Assembly (NCBI RefSeq): GCF_000281045.1 | Contig: NW_008246069.1 | Location: 444,766-500,812 of the forward strand | Direction: 5' to 3' | DNA: 56,047 nt | From: Saprolegnia diclina VS20 | Taxonomy: Eukaryota > Oomycota > Saprolegniomycetes > Saprolegniales > Saprolegniaceae | Shown: in pieces, positions 53,782 through 56,047 of the stretch | Position numbering within the stretch: position 1 is the first letter of the stretch | How the letters are laid out: each line of letters begins with the position of its first letter | Made by a program: the position numbers and the translations under genes | Notes under the pieces: model-generated | Database searches by the model: none | Seen by the model: only the letters and a program-made list of their open reading frames with translations | Told to the model about the DNA's origin: nothing

Positions 53782-55510
53782 ATGGGCGCGGACGACGCAG
53801 CTGCGAAGCGCGCGACATTCCTCGCAGCGCCACGCGTCCTCAAATCGTTGCACCTCGGCCGCGACTATGGCAGTGTCCGCGTGCTCGGGTCGCAGGCCGT
53901 CAATGCCGCGCCACACGGCGTCCTAAGTGGCCTCTGCGTCCACAGCCTCAACCACACGCTCTTGGTCTGCGACGTGACCCATGCGTGCATCCGAGTGCTG
54001 GACGTGCGCTCCCGCGCCGTGCTCCATTCGATCGGCAGCCGCGGCGGCAACCCCGGAAAATTCATCGAGCCCGTCGGTATTGCGTTCAATGCGTTAAACG
54101 GCCACTTTGCGGTCTCAGATGCCAAGCTCAACCGGATTCAAGTGTTCTCCGTGCAGTACGAGCTACTCGGGCACTTTGGAAAGCCCGGCGCCCAGGCCGA
54201 CGAGTTTCAGGCCGTGGCGGGGCTAACTTATACGCCCGATGGGCACCACTTGGTCATTGCAGACAGAGGCAACCACCGCGTCAAGATCGTGACACCGCAA
54301 GGTGGTTTCGTGCGGACCATTGGCGGGTTTGGTGACGAGAGCCACCAGTTCAACGTACGTCCCACTCTGGTCCATGGAGCCAGTGGCAGAGTAGGATGTG
54401 GTGAGAAGGGTCCGCCTCATCGTCTTCTTTCCACTTCGTGTAGTCACCGTGCGACGTGGCAGTCAACAGGCGCGGTGAGCTCTTTGTCGCCGACCGCGAG
54501 AACAATCGGGTCAGCGTCTTCTCGCCCCTCGGCGAGTTCATCCTCTACTGGCTCGTCCCGAGCCCGCACAGCGTCGGCATTGCGACAGAGGATGCAGCCA
54601 GTGGCGACGCGGGCGACATTGTGGTCTGCGATGCGCAGCACCTGCGGGTGTTTTCGCAGACGGGGCTGCTCGCTCTCCAAGTGCCACTGGTGGACACGAC
54701 GGGTGTCGTGTACACCCAGAAACGCTTTCTTCTCACCCAATTGCCATCACTCGTGACATTCTGTGCACCCTACACGTAATCCTACGTCCGCTTGCACCAA
54801 TCATCATGATTTGACGTGTCCAGGAGCGTGGCCGCCGGCGCGCTCATCATTTTGCCTGTCGCCGCGTTCGAGATGGTCTTGCGTTATCTCTCGTACCAGG
54901 ATGCGATTCCGCTGCGTCAGACCAACCGGTGCTTCCTCTTTTCTTGGCGTCCTGAGAAAGATGACTGACATGAAAGGTACTGTGTACTAGGTTCTTCCAT
55001 CGTACATGCAAACATCTCCGCGACACGTGGCAACTCTTCCCGCTCACAATCGGCGAATCGCCGCGGCGCCACTGCGGCGTTCTTGTCGCAAAAGCCTCTG
55101 GCCTCAAAGCCATCCATGTCCTCTACGCAAAGTGGGGCGAGCAGTCGTACGCGGCCATTCCCCGGCCCGATATGCACGGGCTCCACTTCGCGTCGTCGTT
55201 CCAAAGCGCAATCTGCGAACACTTTGGCCCGATGTTTTGGTTTCAGCACGAGCCGTCGCTACTCATCATCTTTCAGTTCTACGCCGACGCGGACAAAGTG
55301 CTTCGGCGCAAGGGCTTTCTCGAGCTCGTCACCGTGCTCACCGAGATCCAGGCCAATGTCCTCGAGTGGCACCACTGCCGCGCGTTTGCAGACGCCCGTC
55401 GGTCTGTGCCATTGCGACGAAAACAATCTGTCTCGGGACTCGAGCGACTTGAAGCGGCGCAGAATTACCAGCTCGATACGCTCGTGTCGAAGCTACGATC
55501 AATGGTTTAG
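53782..55510 (+). CDS. NHL-repeat / F-box protein
   Basis: Spliced from at least four exons. The first (53782 to about 54354) and second hold an NHL-type beta-propeller with blades such as HGVLSGLCVHSLNHTLLVCD, NPGKFIEPVGIAFNAL, TPDGHHLVIADRGNHRVKIV and RRGELFVADRENNRVSVFSP. An intron GTAATC...TCCAG (about 54777-54823) joins FCAPYT in frame to SVAAGALIILPVAAFEMVLR, the start of an F-box (MVLRYLSYQDAIPLRQTNR, then FFHRTCKHLRDTW after the next intron). The rest is of unknown type and ends LDTLVSKLRSMV. F-box proteins recruit substrates to SCF ubiquitin ligases; the propeller would be the substrate-binding part. Two separate genes, with a stop at 54779, is the alternative if the intron is not used. 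Confidence 0.65.
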
Positions 55511-56047
55511 TGCGCTGAATTGGCAAGCGAATAGACATATCGACCGTGGCGTCGACGGCGCGTTGAGACACCATGTACTCTCAACACTGATACAGTACAG
55601 TGTGGCGACAAGTACATCCTATTTTGCTTGCAGAGCTGGCCACCATGTGCGAAACAGCCTGCGAAAGCGCCATTATCCGTCGCCAAAGTTCAATGGACTT
55701 GAGCGGAGCCTCGCTGGATCAAAAGCACCACCAAAGCAGCGTCGCGTCCGAGCTATAGGCGGATATGCAGCGAGCTCGATCGGATCACGTGGCGCGCTCA
55801 AAGCTAACAATACGACATCGGAGTGATGGTCAAATGGATCTTGCTGTCGTGACGCGATTCCATTGGTCAAAATACAGCCAATAAAGCGTCGCAATGGGTT
55901 TTGCGATCGACTCATTCGGCGCGCAGTAGCAACAGCACCGGCAGCGACAGCACCGGCAGCGACAGTCCGGAGCGTCCAGTCGTTCGGCGTACCCGTCGTG
56001 GTCTTCGAGTTGAGAAGCATGCCCGATCACCAGAAGATCGTCGTTGT
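55511..56047. other. Terminal region, no complete gene
   Basis: CCAAT boxes near 55860 and 55879 suggest a promoter for a gene running off the right edge. The ATG at 55893 begins only a short frame (MGFAIDSFGAQ) unless an intron follows. A 15-18 base repeat (ACAGCACCGGCAGCG types) lies near 55930-55964. I cannot call a product. Confidence 0.35.

Overview
The window reads as nuclear DNA of an oomycete, most likely in or near the Saprolegniales. Genes are close together on both strands, coding DNA is GC-rich, and spliceosomal introns are very short (about 35-65 nt, GT...AG, often ending TCTAG or GTGTAG). The gene content fits: GH72 beta-1,3-glucanosyltransferases, a full-size PDR-type ABC transporter, large lineage-specific proteins, and a degraded copia element. 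The species assignment is inference. One run of N (28049-28553) interrupts the ABC transporter.

Layout. 1-2293: EF-hand/DUF4476-like protein. 2625-11086: a cluster of a 2OG-oxygenase-like protein (+, with an apparent 1-base frameshift), a GH72 enzyme (+) and an intact 2OG-like paralogue (-), followed by a possible GH72 relic. 12091-12393: a small two-exon gene for ISD11/LYRM4. 12700-18865: a very large IQ/WW/zinc-binding protein ending in a Tyr-rich repeat and a second WW domain. 18901-20739: second GH72 gene (-). 21984-23012: EBP2, a ribosome biogenesis factor. 23521-25518 (-) and 35818-37743 (+): an inverted pair of multispanning membrane proteins of unknown family, with a nearly identical tract inside otherwise diverged copies. 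Between them lie the PDR transporter, a tRNA-Thr(CGT), a dead metallophosphatase gene and a kinesin-6-like motor. 37974-40679: CTF18, the alternative clamp-loader subunit. 40744-46491: a direct segmental duplication of a WW-domain gene with a truncated copia retroelement at the junction; the first copy has lost its WW exon. 46620-47745: a stomatin/SPFH protein. 48374-49849: PLRG1/Prp46, a spliceosomal WD40 protein. 50287-53595: a MICAL-type flavin monooxygenase preceded by EF hands and a CUE domain. 53782-55510: an NHL-repeat/F-box fusion sharing a 186-bp divergent promoter with the MICAL-like gene.

The strongest leads are: the EF-hand/CUE/MICAL architecture beside an NHL/F-box gene; a perfect 14-bp hairpin covering a 5' splice site in the IQ/WW gene; a recurring GTATCCGG-N6/7-CCGGATAC palindrome upstream of unrelated genes; a paired-promoter footprint shared by the 2OG-like paralogues; 2OG-like proteins that appear to have lost metal ligands; a gene-conversion-like tract in the membrane protein pair; and the retroelement with a 120-bp LTR and a primer-binding site matching the anticodon arm of initiator tRNA-Met.

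Everything here was read by eye. Exon boundaries, paralogue identities and domain names were not checked by alignment or database search.
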